DNA of 64,000 bases from Meandrina meandrites (lineage: Eukaryota; Cnidaria; Anthozoa; Scleractinia; Meandrinidae), in the NCBI GenBank assembly GCA_963693305.1, contig OY855903.1, forward strand, positions 20,967,755 to 21,031,754, read 5' to 3'. A model generated the notes under the pieces. It had not been told where the DNA came from and made no database searches. It saw nothing but the letters and a program-made list of their open reading frames with translations. Shown one piece after another: positions 35,402 to 46,231 of the stretch (positions within the stretch are counted from its first letter, which is position 1; the number at the start of each line of letters is the position of its first letter). Both the position numbers and the translations under genes were made by a program.

Positions 35402-37541
35402 ATGCTTCAAGCGCCGGTCGCTGCTTCCGGTGCAACCGTCCAGGACACTGGTCCAAGGACTGCCGAGTCCTGTTGCCTTCCACCTCAAACAGAAGTGGTT
35501 TCTATTATTCAAACAGTGCCACAACTGTTAGGCCCGGATCAGGAGGTCTTACCGATGGAAGCTCAAAGTGATGGAGGTGATAACGTATTGCTTGCACAAC
35601 TCTCGGAGGTAAAAGAAGCTTATGAGTTCGAAGATTCCAGCGGGACAGTTTTGTCACAAGTCAAGGGTAGTCTGAGAAGACACGTAGATTTTTGGCGTAG
35701 GATAGGTGCCCCTAGATATATATTATCGGTTATATGCGAGGGTTACCGTTTGCCTTTTCAGCAAACTCCCCCTGGGTTTACCTCCAAAAATAACAGATCA
35801 GCTTTAGATAAGTCAGAGTTTGTTTGTGAAGCCATTTTGGAGCTTTTACATTCAGGCAGGGTAATGGAATTAAATGGGCCACCTGATGTTGATAATCCTT
35901 TGAGTGTGTCCATCCAGCCCAACGGTAAAAAGAGATTAATCCTTGATCTCCGTTACATTAACAATGTTCTTATTAAACAGAAGTTCAAGTACGAGGATTG
36001 GAAAATTGCTTTATCTTATTTCCAAAAGGGTTTTTTTATGATTACGTTTGACCTTAAAAGTGGCTACCACCATATTGAAATTCATCCAGATCACCAGAGG
36101 TTTTTGGGGTTCGCATGGAAGTTTCCAGGCGAAGATTCCATGCGATATTTTGTGTTTACAGTTCTTCCTTTTGGTCTGTCCTCTGCACCCTACATTTTTA
36201 CAAAATGTTTAAAACCGCTCGAGGTTCAATGGTGTTAATATTGCTTTATTTCTTGATGATGGCTGGTTGATAGATTCTGACCATGACACTTGTGCAGTCC
36301 TGGCTACTAATGTTTGGTCTGATTTAAGGAAGTCGGGGTTTATCACCAATGATGAGAAGTCACAATGGTGTCCGAGTCAAGTTATCGAATGGTTGGGGAT
36401 CGTATGGGACACCATAAATGGAACTATTAGCATTTCTGATCGTCGGGAAAATAGCATCGCTAAATCTATCGATAAGATTCTCTTTAGTGATCGTTTGGTT
36501 TCGGCGCGGGAGTTGGCCTCACTCGTAGGCAAGGTTATTTCTGGCGGGGCGGTTTTTGGTAATATTTCCAGAATTATGACTAGGTACTGCTCTATTTCAG
36601 TTGCGCCTGCATAGGATTGGGACTCCAAGTTTTATCTTGATCAATATTGTGTAAGGGAACTTTATTGCTGGGAGGCTAATCTAAAGCGACTGAATTGTAA
36701 GGTAGTGGCGGATTCTCCGTATAGAATGTCTAATTACGTGGTTTATTCAGATGCAAGCGCCACAGGTTGTGGTGCTCATCTTGATATTAATGGTGAGCAA
36801 GTTTGTCATAAGCAGTGGGTTTTGGAAGAATGTGGAGAAAGTTCTACATGGAGGGAATTATCTGCTGTATTGTTCGCTTTACATTCATTTTTACCCTTAT
36901 TTAAAGGCTCCTATGTGAAGTTGTTTTCTGATAGTCAAAATGCATTAAAGATTATACAAGTGGGGAGTATGAGAAGCGATTTACATGCTATCGCGCTGGA
37001 GATTTTTCAGTTCTGTGCCAATAATGGCATTGAGTTAGAGGTCCAGTGGATCCCTCGCACTGAGATTGAGAGGGCTGATTATATTAGTCGTATCATTGAT
37101 GTAGACGATTGGCAGATTTCAGCCGATTGTTTCATGTCTTTAGAGGAAAGCTGGGGTATTCATTCAGTGGATTGTTTTGCTAGTTATTATAATAAGAAGG
37201 TTAACAAGTTTTTCTCTAGATTTTGGAACCCAGGTTGTAGCGGGGTGGATTTTTTCGTGCAAAATTTGGAGGGTGAAAATTGCCTCGTTGTTCCCCCTGT
37301 AAGCCTTATTGCTAGAGTTATTCATTATCTGCACGTGTCCAGGGCCATTGCCACTGTAGTTGTGCCTTTTTGGCCGTCTTCATTTTTCTGGCCCATTATT
37401 TCTAGGAAATTTTCTAGGTTTATTATAGATTGCAAGTGTTTTGATGCTTCTGCTTTAGAACAAGGGCGGAACACTAATTCACTCTTGGGCAGTGATAGGT
37501 TCACTGGGTTCATCTTAGCTGTTCGTATGAAGTTTTCTTAA
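35402..37541 (+). pseudogene. Reverse transcriptase-RNase H of the YR retroelement, frameshifted
   Basis: The first segment (35402-about 36215) carries RT motifs LDLRYINN and FDLKSGYHHIEI with the first catalytic Asp. A frame change, apparently a short deletion, follows just before the second catalytic motif LDDGWL (36252 onward). An in-frame TAG sits at 36612-36614. The RNase H part is then open to 37541, with YSDASATGCGAHL, a WREL helix and DSQNALK, giving the expected D-E-D residues. The order RT then RNase H then tyrosine recombinase, with no aspartic protease or DDE integrase, fits DIRS-like elements. Confidence 0.82.
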
Positions 37542-37594
37542 GTATCTATAGCTTTATTTGCATGGGACGCTTGCCCATTTATTTTTCAGTGGAT

Positions 37595-37735
37595 AAGAGG
37601 CACTGGCCTGACTTGGGGTTATTACAATGTGTTTTTGTGTAAAAGCGGCACTGGCCTGACTTGGTGTTATTACAATGTGTTTTTTCGAAAAGAGGCACTG
37701 GCCTGAGTTGGTATTATTGCAATGTTTTTGTGTAG
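37595..37735 (+). repeat. Three ~47-bp tandem repeats between RNase H and recombinase
   Basis: Units containing GGCACTGGCCTGA(C/G)TTGG and TATTACAATG start near 37597, 37645 and 37692. They lie inside what looks like an intron ending at TTCTCATTACAG (37837). Confidence 0.75.
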
Positions 37736-37837
37736 GCGCTCGCCGTTTCTTTTTTCGTGTTGTGGAATAAGCGTTTTTCCAGGATGTTACTGTTTTAGCG
37801 CCTATTTTTCCTTATTTCTTTTGTTTTCTCATTACAG

Positions 37838-38827
37838 ACGTTTGTCTCAGACGATATTTGGAGTCGCCTGCCGGTTAGTGTAAAGCCAGACCTAGGAGAG
37901 CTTATCTCGGTTTTGCTGAAGTCTAAAGCGGATTCTACAGCGAAGAGATATAAGAAAGAGATTGTGAAGTTTATTGAATATTGTAATTTTTCCGGGGTTC
38001 GGCCGGTGCCTCCTTTTCCAGTTGCGTTTATAGTTGCTTATCTTTTTAAGGTTTATAAGAGTTCTAATTCTTATGCCTCTTTAGTTATGTCGCATGCAGC
38101 TCTTAAGTGGTTTCACTCGTTAGGTCCAAGTAACGGCGCCAATCCATTGGATAGTTCGATCTGTCATAATTTGCTGGAGGCGGCTAGGCGCAATAAGCCA
38201 GTTAGTGTTAAAAAGGCGCCTATCTCTGCCGACATTATTAAGAGTATTATTGATAAGTTCGCTGGTCCTTCTGCTAATCTTAAGGATATGCGAGTTGCTT
38301 GTATCTGCTCGTTAGGCTTTGCGGGTTTTTTTCGTTATGATGAACTTAGTAACATTGCGCCCTCGCATCTTGAATTTTTTCCTGATCATCTTAGAGTGTT
38401 TGTTCCCAGGGCTAAGAATGACATTTATCGCGAGGGTAATTATGTTTATATTAAGAGATTGGGTAACAAGTATTGCCCTGTTGCACTTTTAGAAGGGTAT
38501 ATTTCCATGTGTGGCATTGAACTTTCCAGTTCAGTTGCTCTATTCCGTCCAGTAAGATTTTTTAAGTCCACCAATACTTATAAGTTGCATGGAGTTAAAT
38601 TATCGTATACTAGATGCAGAGAAATCTTCAAAGAGTGCCTTAAAGAAATAGGGGTGAATCATAAGTTGTACGGTCTTCATAGTTTAAGGTCTGGTGGAGC
38701 TACCTCTGCTGTTAGTCATAATCCTAATCTTTCAGAAAGGGTACTTAAACTTCATGGTCGTTGGAAGTCTGATACCGCGAAAGATATTTCTAAGCGTTTG
38801 CAAGTAACTAGTCAACTTGATTTGTAA
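37838..38827 (+). pseudogene. Tyrosine recombinase of the YR retroelement, catalytic Tyr missing
   Basis: The frame is open from a strong splice acceptor (CATTACAG|ACG) to the TAA at 38825-38827, about 329 codons. An N-terminal SAM-like helical domain is followed by the catalytic domain. The first Arg is in GFFRYDEL (about 38321-38347), HSLR supplies the H-x-x-R box, and HGRW is at 38753-38764. No tyrosine occurs between HGRW and the stop, although DIRS-like recombinases normally place the nucleophile about ten residues after the Trp. A small in-frame deletion is the likely cause. Spliced expression from the upstream RT frame is inferred. Confidence 0.75.
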
Positions 38828-38904
38828 ATTTGCATTTATTTAGTGTGATTCAATTTATTCATTCTATTATGATTGCTTTTGTGAATCTTGAATAAACGTC
38901 AGTT

Positions 38905-39008
38905 TTGGATTGCCTGAGCATCCAACCATCAACTTGTGTATTTATTTATCTAAGTATTTAAGAGGAAAATAATTTACGTTCGTTTGAGCGTAGCGAATTA
39001 GAACGTAA
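38905..39008 (+). repeat. Split direct repeat B2 (right terminus)
   Basis: These 104 bases match B1 with very few changes (CCTGAGCAT versus CCTGAGCCT). Similarity to the B1-A2 junction stops at GAACGTAA, which defines the right edge of the retroelement. Confidence 0.85.
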
Positions 39009-39369
39009 CAGAAAATACAGTGAACAAAAAATCAGTAATACACAAAATATTGCAAATAAATGAATAGGAGGAATATAAAACAAGAGAAAGAGAGAGAGAA
39101 AGAGGAAAAGAGATTGGGTTTATTGGCAGTTTTATGGTATTGCAGTTTAGTATCTGGTCCATCGCAAACAAAAGGAACAGTGATCTGGCTTCTATAGCGA
39201 TCTTACGTTTAAACAAAAATCCACCCCAAAAAAATCAATTAATTCACGATCACCAAAATTAGAAAAAGAAAAATTCATTGCAAGTGTGATGCGATCTTTA
39301 ATTTTATCCAAGCGCTGAACTTAGAAATGGATAACTTTGGACATCAAGCTAACAACAAGTGTATCGGTA

Positions 39370-40428
39370 CAGTGGAACCTCAATTTAACGAAGTGCCAAG
39401 GGACTGGGGAAATTTGTTCGTTATATCGAGGGTTCGTTATATTGAAAACTTCGATTTAACGAATTTTCGAGAAAACAATAAAAATATGCGCTTTATCGAG
39501 GTATAGTTAATAATTAATTTTCAACCGACAGCAGTGAGCACAACAACGTTAGCCTGCGCAGCTGACGGGATTAGCGGGCACAGGTGAATTTTTCTCGCTG
39601 CTTGGCGGCCAAGACCAAATAGCCTGCGGCCGCTAAAAAAAGCACTCGCTCGCGAAATCCCGCCAACTACGCAGGCTACAACGACGTATTCTTTTCGATC
39701 TTGTCTTCGAGGCTACCATGAATATAAAGATACAGTAGAACCCCTATTAAGCGTGCACCCTCGGGGAAATGGCAAATGGCCGCTTAATGGGGGTTCGTCA
39801 GAAACTAGCACAAGGCCATTTAAAAAGGTGATGATATTTCAATACAAAATAACGTGAAAAGGAATAACAGAACCACATGAAGACGGCAATAAATTAAACC
39901 TGTGTTTGAATGATTTTATCAGCCGTCACTGTCCGACCTTGTTAAAAATAAATCCAAACATTGTATATATCTACATTCTTACTGGTCACTAACTAGGGCT
40001 AAAAACAATAGAAGAACGTTCATCAGGACGGCAGAAAGGTGGCCGTGGCCGCATAATAGAGGTGGCCGCTTAAAAGAGGTTTTATTTACCGTATTATACT
40101 GTCTGCAACGCAGGCTACCTAATAGGGGGTGGCCGCTTAATCTGGGATGTAGTTGTTGGTGAATTTCTGGAGGCCGTAAAGAAATTTTATCCGTGTTAGT
40201 CTGTTTCGCATTCATCTTTCGTCACACGTTGACATTTATTCGTTATACCGAGGTATATTTTACGTTTGGACCGTTTGGGCTTCTGGATTGTGTTCGTTAT
40301 AACGAGGATTTCGTTATATCGAGGTTCTGTTCCATATATTTTACTGTAATTTTGGCCGGGCTGAAGAAAATCGTTCGTTATACCGAGGACTTCGTTATAT
40401 AGAGGTTCGTTAAATCGAGGTTCTACTG
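39370..40428. mobile_element. Tc1/mariner-pogo-like non-autonomous element with TA duplication and nested insert
   Basis: The termini CAGTGGAACCTCAATTTAAC and GTTAAATCGAGGTTCTACTG are inverted copies flanked by TA on both sides. CGTTATATCGAGG words recur inward. Inside lies a second family with CAGTAGAACCCCTATTAAGC at 39733 (after TA) and repeated GTGGCCGCTTAA words, apparently inserted into the first. No transposase frame survives. Confidence 0.75.
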
Positions 40429-40489
40429 TATAACTTGCAGTTATGCTAATAATTTAAAGTATATTTTAACTGGCTTGCAAATAATTAAG

Positions 40490-40860
40490 CTTAGCACCCA
40501 CTGCGGGTATCAAATACATAATCCGGCACTGTACGCGGTTGAGCAGTCATGCAACTAATTCTCGGAAATTGAACTTTTCATCCATGCTCAGATGTAATCC
40601 AATCTCGGGATTTGTTTTATGGAATATTCTCAGGCAAGATACTAAACATGGGGGTGGCCGCTTAATCTGATGCCATTGTTTATTTTGGAGATATCTTGAC
40701 GTCATGAATCTTTTAATACTGATAAGGACATCACGCCTTGATTGACAAGCATAGCACCCATCGCGCTTATTGTCCAATCATTGCACGCGGTTGAGTAGTT
40801 ATAATTATGCACCAAATTCTCGGAAAACTTTTATTCTTTCTCGGAAATAATTAATCAGTT
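40490..40860. repeat. Diverged direct repeat in front of MYND-B
   Basis: A block with TAGCACCCA, GCACGCGGTTGAG and AATTCTCGGAAA words at about 40492-40565 returns at about 40748-40830, roughly 255 bases further on. The second copy lies within 100-180 bases of the MYND-B start codon, so it may belong to the promoter. Confidence 0.55.
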
Positions 40861-40928
40861 ATGGAGTGTGAATCACGTCGAAGTATCAGCCGTTATCTCG
40901 CCAAGAAAGAAGTCATTCCTCGAGCAAA

Positions 40929-43900
40929 ATGCTTAAACAAGATCAATGTTGGCGCTGTGATACCATTTGTTCATCGCCATCTTTAAAGGTCTCCTGCAAT
41001 AGATGCGAAGTGGCATCTTACTGCAGCGAGGATTGTAAACACAGCGATGTGTTTCGGCACCAGGTAGATTGCCAAACGGCTGCGTTGAAGAGGAAGTGTA
41101 CTGGATGTGGCAAAGAAAAAACGGGATTGAAGTCTTGCGGAAGTTGTAGTCAAGCTTGGTACTGTGATAAAATCTGCCAAACGAACTCTTGGCCAACGCA
41201 TAAAGTCCACTGCCAACAGATAAGCAGGAAAACAGAAGAGTTATCCCGTCAGTTAAAACTAGCTTATGACCTCAAAAAGTCAAGACCAGGTTTGGGAACC
41301 GTTTACTATTGGGGTAACATCCCAGCCGTCGATTTGATCAACTTGCCCTTGAACGAAGGTGTCGACTATAGCAAGCCTTTATCGATTCTTGTTTGCGGCG
41401 TTGGCGACCCGAGAAATGTTTTACTTTCCTTGTCGCAACTTCCAGACGACTATAAAGAAGAGCTGACCTTCGTTTTGAACGACTTCTGCGCTTGTGTGAT
41501 GGCCCGAACGGTTCTTATACTATACATGCTGATGAAAGGTAAATTTTATACTTTCAGTTGTTGGGTGAATTATTAATATTAGCAACCAAACCTTAGAAGT
41601 ACGTGGGAAACCTAAATAATAGGACCTGCACGTAGTTAAAGCTGTTTTTGTAATATATCAATGGCGGTATAGTTTTCTCTTCCGCGCTGTGGTAAACGAA
41701 TGATAAATGAAAACAAAGCAATGTTACACATAAAAGGACAAGCATGGTCATTAGATATGTTATGTACCGCAAATTTAGCAAAAGAAAGTATACACTAAAT
41801 CAAAGATCTCTTCGAGATTCGACTATTTTGCATGGAGTATGCGTTGGGGAAATGTTAGTATTGAAAGCGATTTGCGATGCATTAACCTATTGATTCACAG
41901 TCCAGAAGGCTTTTATTAGCGCGCACCCACCCCCTCCCACTCTTTCACGGCATTAAACACAAACGTGCGAGTGGGAAAAATATACCATATGCGTACTAAA
42001 TTCAGACAAATAATTCCTTTCTGAAGTAAACTTTTATTACAACTAGACACGCTGAAAGACCAATTCATTATTTGAAATGTTAATTATCAACCTTGATAAA
42101 TTGATCCCAAACCAAACTTGAAGACGGTGAAAAAAATTTCTTCACCTCCGCGCGTCATTTTAACAACTCGCAAAAACACGAACTCTAGTTCAAAACACTC
42201 TGGTGAAAGGTAGGTTTTCATTCTGTACAACTGTCACTGACATTTATTTAACCACCAGTGGTATTATCTTGGTACAGAAAAGCGGTAATTGGGATAATAA
42301 TTTGCGAATCATGGTGCCGTGAGATAGCGGAAAACTACTGAATTCCTTCCACAAAATTAACACTCAGATTGCTTTTTATGCTATCCATCACTATAACTAA
42401 TAACAAAAAAATACTTGTTTGCATTTTCCGAAGTACTGTAGTAAATCTTTGCATGTAAAAGGTCGTAAACTGAACACAATTATTAAATAAACAACAACGC
42501 GATGGTAAGTCGGCCGCACGCTGCATATCAGATGTCACCATGTGCTTTTCAAATCAATACGCTTCAGAAGCCTAAAATTCCAAACATAAACTGGGCAGAT
42601 GAAAGAAACTTGAAGGAAGTTATGTTTTAGATTAATTCTCATTTGACGGCTTTTTGCAGTCAATTTTTCACTAAGTGGCTTTACCGATCCTTCTAAACTT
42701 GTAACAATAGAAAATAGCATTGGCCAATATCCTCTGAGAATGAAGATCCGCAGCAGCTTTTAAGCATTTAAAACTAAGCGATTCAATCGATGAATAGTAC
42801 AGATCTTTGAAAAAATACGTACCTGTAGTTTGCAAAAGGCTAGACAGGCTAAATGACGAGCGACGCGTGAAAATAACACTTCGGGATCGAGAAGTGCTGA
42901 CGCATTCCTATCCAATGACGTTTTTATCGCCCACAGCGAAAAGTATTCCCTTGACAAATTAAAACAGTCCCTTGAGAGTATACAAAAATGTGGGTCAGAG
43001 AGTGCCAAACGATACCCCCAATTCTTACCATTCAGTCCTTGTACCAAGCAAAATAGTCGAAAAAAAATGACGATCTCGAGGGAGTATGGTTGTGCCGTGT
43101 TTGAAAGGGTCGGGTTGGAAGAGAGGAACTTCTTCTATATCAAAGGGACGGGATCGTCGTCATCTCGCTTTGGGGTGTAAATTATAGATTTTGGTCCCAC
43201 AAACATGGCGGAGTGCGCGGAGGAGTTTGGGCCGAGTACTTGAAAGCGAGGCGAAAGGGGCTTCCACTCAAATGAAAACAAAGCAAAGTATGGAAATGCA
43301 AGTATTTTCTCTTGTAATTCTTGAAATATATATATATTGAAATATTCTTGAAATAAGTGATTCTTAACTGTTGATGACTGTTGTTGAAATTCCTGGTTTT
43401 ACAATCGCAGATATGGTCGTAGGATTTCGAAGTCAACTCCAAAAAGTAGGAAAATGCCGTCGGAAAACCTCATCGATTTTCTCAGTCTTCTCTGCTTTCT
43501 CGTGTGCAGTTTTAATCCACGCTACTTTAGTTTCTTTTTAATTGAAGAGCCTGTTAGCTGAATATTGACACAGGAATTAGAAAGCCGTTCTTTCTACCTT
43601 ATTTCTGCTTTCCCAGGCTTAACCTATTCTATAATTTAAGGATTTAAAACAAGTTAAGTCTCTACTGGATGATCAGTCGTTGTGAATAACATTTATACTT
43701 TTGGAGGCGAAATCCTCAGGAAACCTCGTGTCATATAATTGCCGTTCTTTACTTACCGTATCAAGAGACGTGTCAATTTTTTAAAGCTCAATAATCCTTT
43801 CTAATTCCTGTGTCAATATTCAGCTAACAGGCTCTTCAATTAAAAAGAAACTAGAGTAACGTGAATTAAAACTGTACACGAGTATAAAGCAGTGAAGAGG

Positions 43901-44683
43901 CTGAGATAATCGATGCGGTTTTCCGACGACATTTTCCCACTTTTTGGTGTTGACTTCGAAACCATACGACCATATCTGCGGTTGTAAAGCAGGGATTTCA
44001 ACAACAGTCATCAACAGTCAAGAATCACTTATTTCAAGAATATTTCAATATATATATATTTCAAGAATTACAAGAGAAAATACTTGCATTTCCATAGTCT
44101 GCTTTGTTTAAATTTGAGTGGAAGCCCCTTTCGCCTCGCTTTCAAGTACTCGACCCAAACTCCTCCGCGCACTCCGCCATGTATGAATAAGGTATATGAG
44201 GAAATAAAAAACACTTCATACTGTGTTGTCGGTTAAGATCGATCACGCATGAAAGATGGTATCTTTTACTGAAGGGTCGTCTGAGTCATGCACGCCCTGA
44301 GTGGTCTCCATTAGGGATTTTACTCACATTTCCGACGAGCATCTCTGTCTTTTTAATATGGGAGTCCCCCCCCCCCCCTTCTCTCCGCGGAAGAGAATGG
44401 AATCCTCTCACAGCTTCCCTCTCGGCACAGATATCGTGTGTGATCATCCAAATGAAAGGTACTGAGTAGTACGTACATGTGTTGCTGTATATTATGCTAC
44501 ACAAGGCGGTTCTTACTTTACTTATTCTTTTTGTGGATGACACCCTAGTGTGTGACTGTTAAATAATTATAGTTACAACATAAAGCTAAAAATAGCAAGT
44601 AAGTAGTTAAGTAAGTAAGTTAGCAAGTAGGGAAGCCAGTAAGTAGGAAGGTAGAAGTCTAACCATTCTTAGTATCACCCAAC

Positions 44684-44721
<38 letters not shown>

Positions 44722-44865
44722 CCTACTAGAGGACTATTAGTAATAGCCCTCGAGTAGCGAAATTCACGACGCTTTCTTTCGTTTTATTCCTAAATAAATC
44801 TTTCTTCAACTCGCATTTGCTAGCTTTATTATTGCTTTTTCTGTCCGACTAGTTGGGTGATACTA

Positions 44866-44899
<34 letters not shown>

Positions 44900-46231
44900 G
44901 TCAATAGCCCATTCGGCTTCACCTCATGGGCTATTGACCCGTAGCCCTTGCGGGCTACGGGTCTAATTGTTAATTAGTGCCCTCTTGCTGTACATATATA
45001 TAATATTTGTTTTAAGGAGCCAATGCACGTACAACATTCAATAGCGATTCATTTTCACCTTACAGGAGGTTATCAAATAGCAAGTTCGGTGACGCAGATT
45101 TGGTATTCACTGCGACTCAGCGAAAAAGACCACCAGCTTGTGATTAGCACCCTTCAAGAACTGATTCATTCATCCAGCCTTGAAGAACTGACAAGCGGCA
45201 TAATGAAGATAGAGCGAGACCATCTCCACAAACTCGTACAAGTGTGGCGTACCTGGCTTGATCTTAGTTCACGCCCAGAAGACTGGATCACAGAGGCTCG
45301 ACGGAAGAGGTTTGAAAATGATCCGGGTTCAAGGAATGGAATCGATATGTACTTGAAAGAAATCCCAGAGGAACATGAACAATCCGCATCTGAATGGTTT
45401 GCAAATGGGATTCTGTTATCCAAGGAATCACGAAAAGAGCTTTCTCGAGAGAATTTTACTCTCGCAGGTTTTACCGACAATCACCATCGCAGCAACGGTC
45501 CTTTCACCTACATCCTGGAAACATCTGTCATTCCTTTCACATCCTGGGATTACAAAGAAGTCAAACAGCATTTTCACTGCGCCTCCCTTCTCAAGATGTA
45601 CAGCCAGTATGTGGGTCACGTGATCGAGAAGAGCGCTATAAAGTTGGCCACAGGACAGGTGAGGTTTCACTTCCTGTTGTGCAACTGTATGGAGATGGCT
45701 CCGTTCCTTCCTCCAGACCGAAAGTATGACCGCGTCACCACCTCAAACATTGCTGATTATGTGCCACTGACCAGCATTCTGGACATGTGCAAACCAGTTT
45801 TGAACACAGCCAACCCCTCCGCCGTTATTGTCACAGAATTTCAAAACTGGTCTGATTATAATAATTTGAGTCAAAAAGAGCTAGTTCATCAGTTCTTTCA
45901 AATGCCACCAAGCTTTCGCCAGAAAGTCCTGGAAGATACCCAGAATCCAGCAATTGCCTATTCCACGGGGAGACAAGCTTTCACGGAATATCAAGACCAC
46001 AGTGCAGAATTTATCATGTTCCTCCGGGCTGCTTTGCTGGTCTCTGAGGTCCATGAGCGAAATCGGAAGCGCACGTGGAAGTCAGTGGCTGATTATAATG
46101 GGTTGATTGCCCGCAACTTTCTTCGCTGCCAAAATCGAGTCTTTCCTGCAAAATGGTTGTTGAATTGCCGTAGGGTTACCATGTTACATGGTTTTGAGAG
46201 AGCCGTGGAATGGATTGCTAACCAGAAATAA
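40929..46231 (+). CDS. Double-MYND zinc finger, DUF4470-domain protein, copy B
   Basis: Exons 40929-41538 and 45066-46231 join in phase 1 at exactly the site used in copy A (AAAG|GTAAAT; TTACAG|GAGG), giving 591 residues. Two MYND fingers (Cys ligands C7, C10, C23, C26, C32, C36, H44, C48, then a second set starting C57/C60) precede the DUF4470 block YYWGNIPAVDLINLP and LVCGVGDPRNVLL. The C-terminal end RRVTMLHGFERAVEW matches copy A. The proteins are clearly homologous throughout but well diverged, so the duplication is old. The 3.5-kb intron holds a ~1-kb foldback structure and two smaller inverted repeats. Function is unknown; see copy A for the DNAAF3 link. Confidence 0.9.
43203..44182. 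mobile_element. ~1-kb foldback element, ~385-bp inverted arms
   Basis: The left arm, 43203-43584 (starting ACATGGCGGAGTGCGCGG), is matched by the reverse complement at 43797-44182 over nearly its whole length with scattered differences. The two arms flank a 212-bp spacer. A TATATATA tract lies in each arm. No transposase is encoded. It sits in the MYND-B intron, where its transcript would form a long hairpin. Confidence 0.85.
44657..44877. mobile_element. ~221-bp MITE with AGTATCACCCAACTAGT termini
   Basis: Left GTCTAACCATTCTTAGTATC followed by ACCCAACTAGT is mirrored by ACTAGTTGGGTGATACTA and the following AAACAATTAGAC. The TIR is about 35 bp. It lies in the MYND-B intron. Confidence 0.75.
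44867..44971. repeat. 105-bp near-perfect palindrome
   Basis: AACAATTAGACCC...GGGTCAATAGCCCAT is followed, after about 15 bases, by its reverse complement ending GGGTCTAATTGTT. It overlaps the right terminus of the neighbouring MITE and may be a derivative of it. Confidence 0.75.

Larger units (their letters stand above)
34244..39008 (+). mobile_element. Tyrosine-recombinase retrotransposon (DIRS/Ngaro/PAT-like) with split direct repeats
   Basis: The order is A1 (34244-34432), gag-like frame (34453-34962), B1-A2 junction (35045-35335), zinc knuckle plus reverse transcriptase and RNase H (35402-37541), tyrosine recombinase (37838-38827) and B2 (38905-39008). A1 and A2 are 189 bp each, B1 and B2 104 bp each. 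There are no LTRs and no target duplication was seen, in keeping with integration by a recombinase. The reverse transcriptase is broken and the recombinase lacks its final tyrosine, so the copy is dead. It sits between MYND/CTHRC1 unit A and unit B. Confidence 0.85.

Noticed and set aside
34244..39008. LTR retrotransposon interpretation
   Set aside because: Repeats are split A/B direct repeats, not LTRs, and the element carries a tyrosine recombinase instead of protease and DDE integrase.
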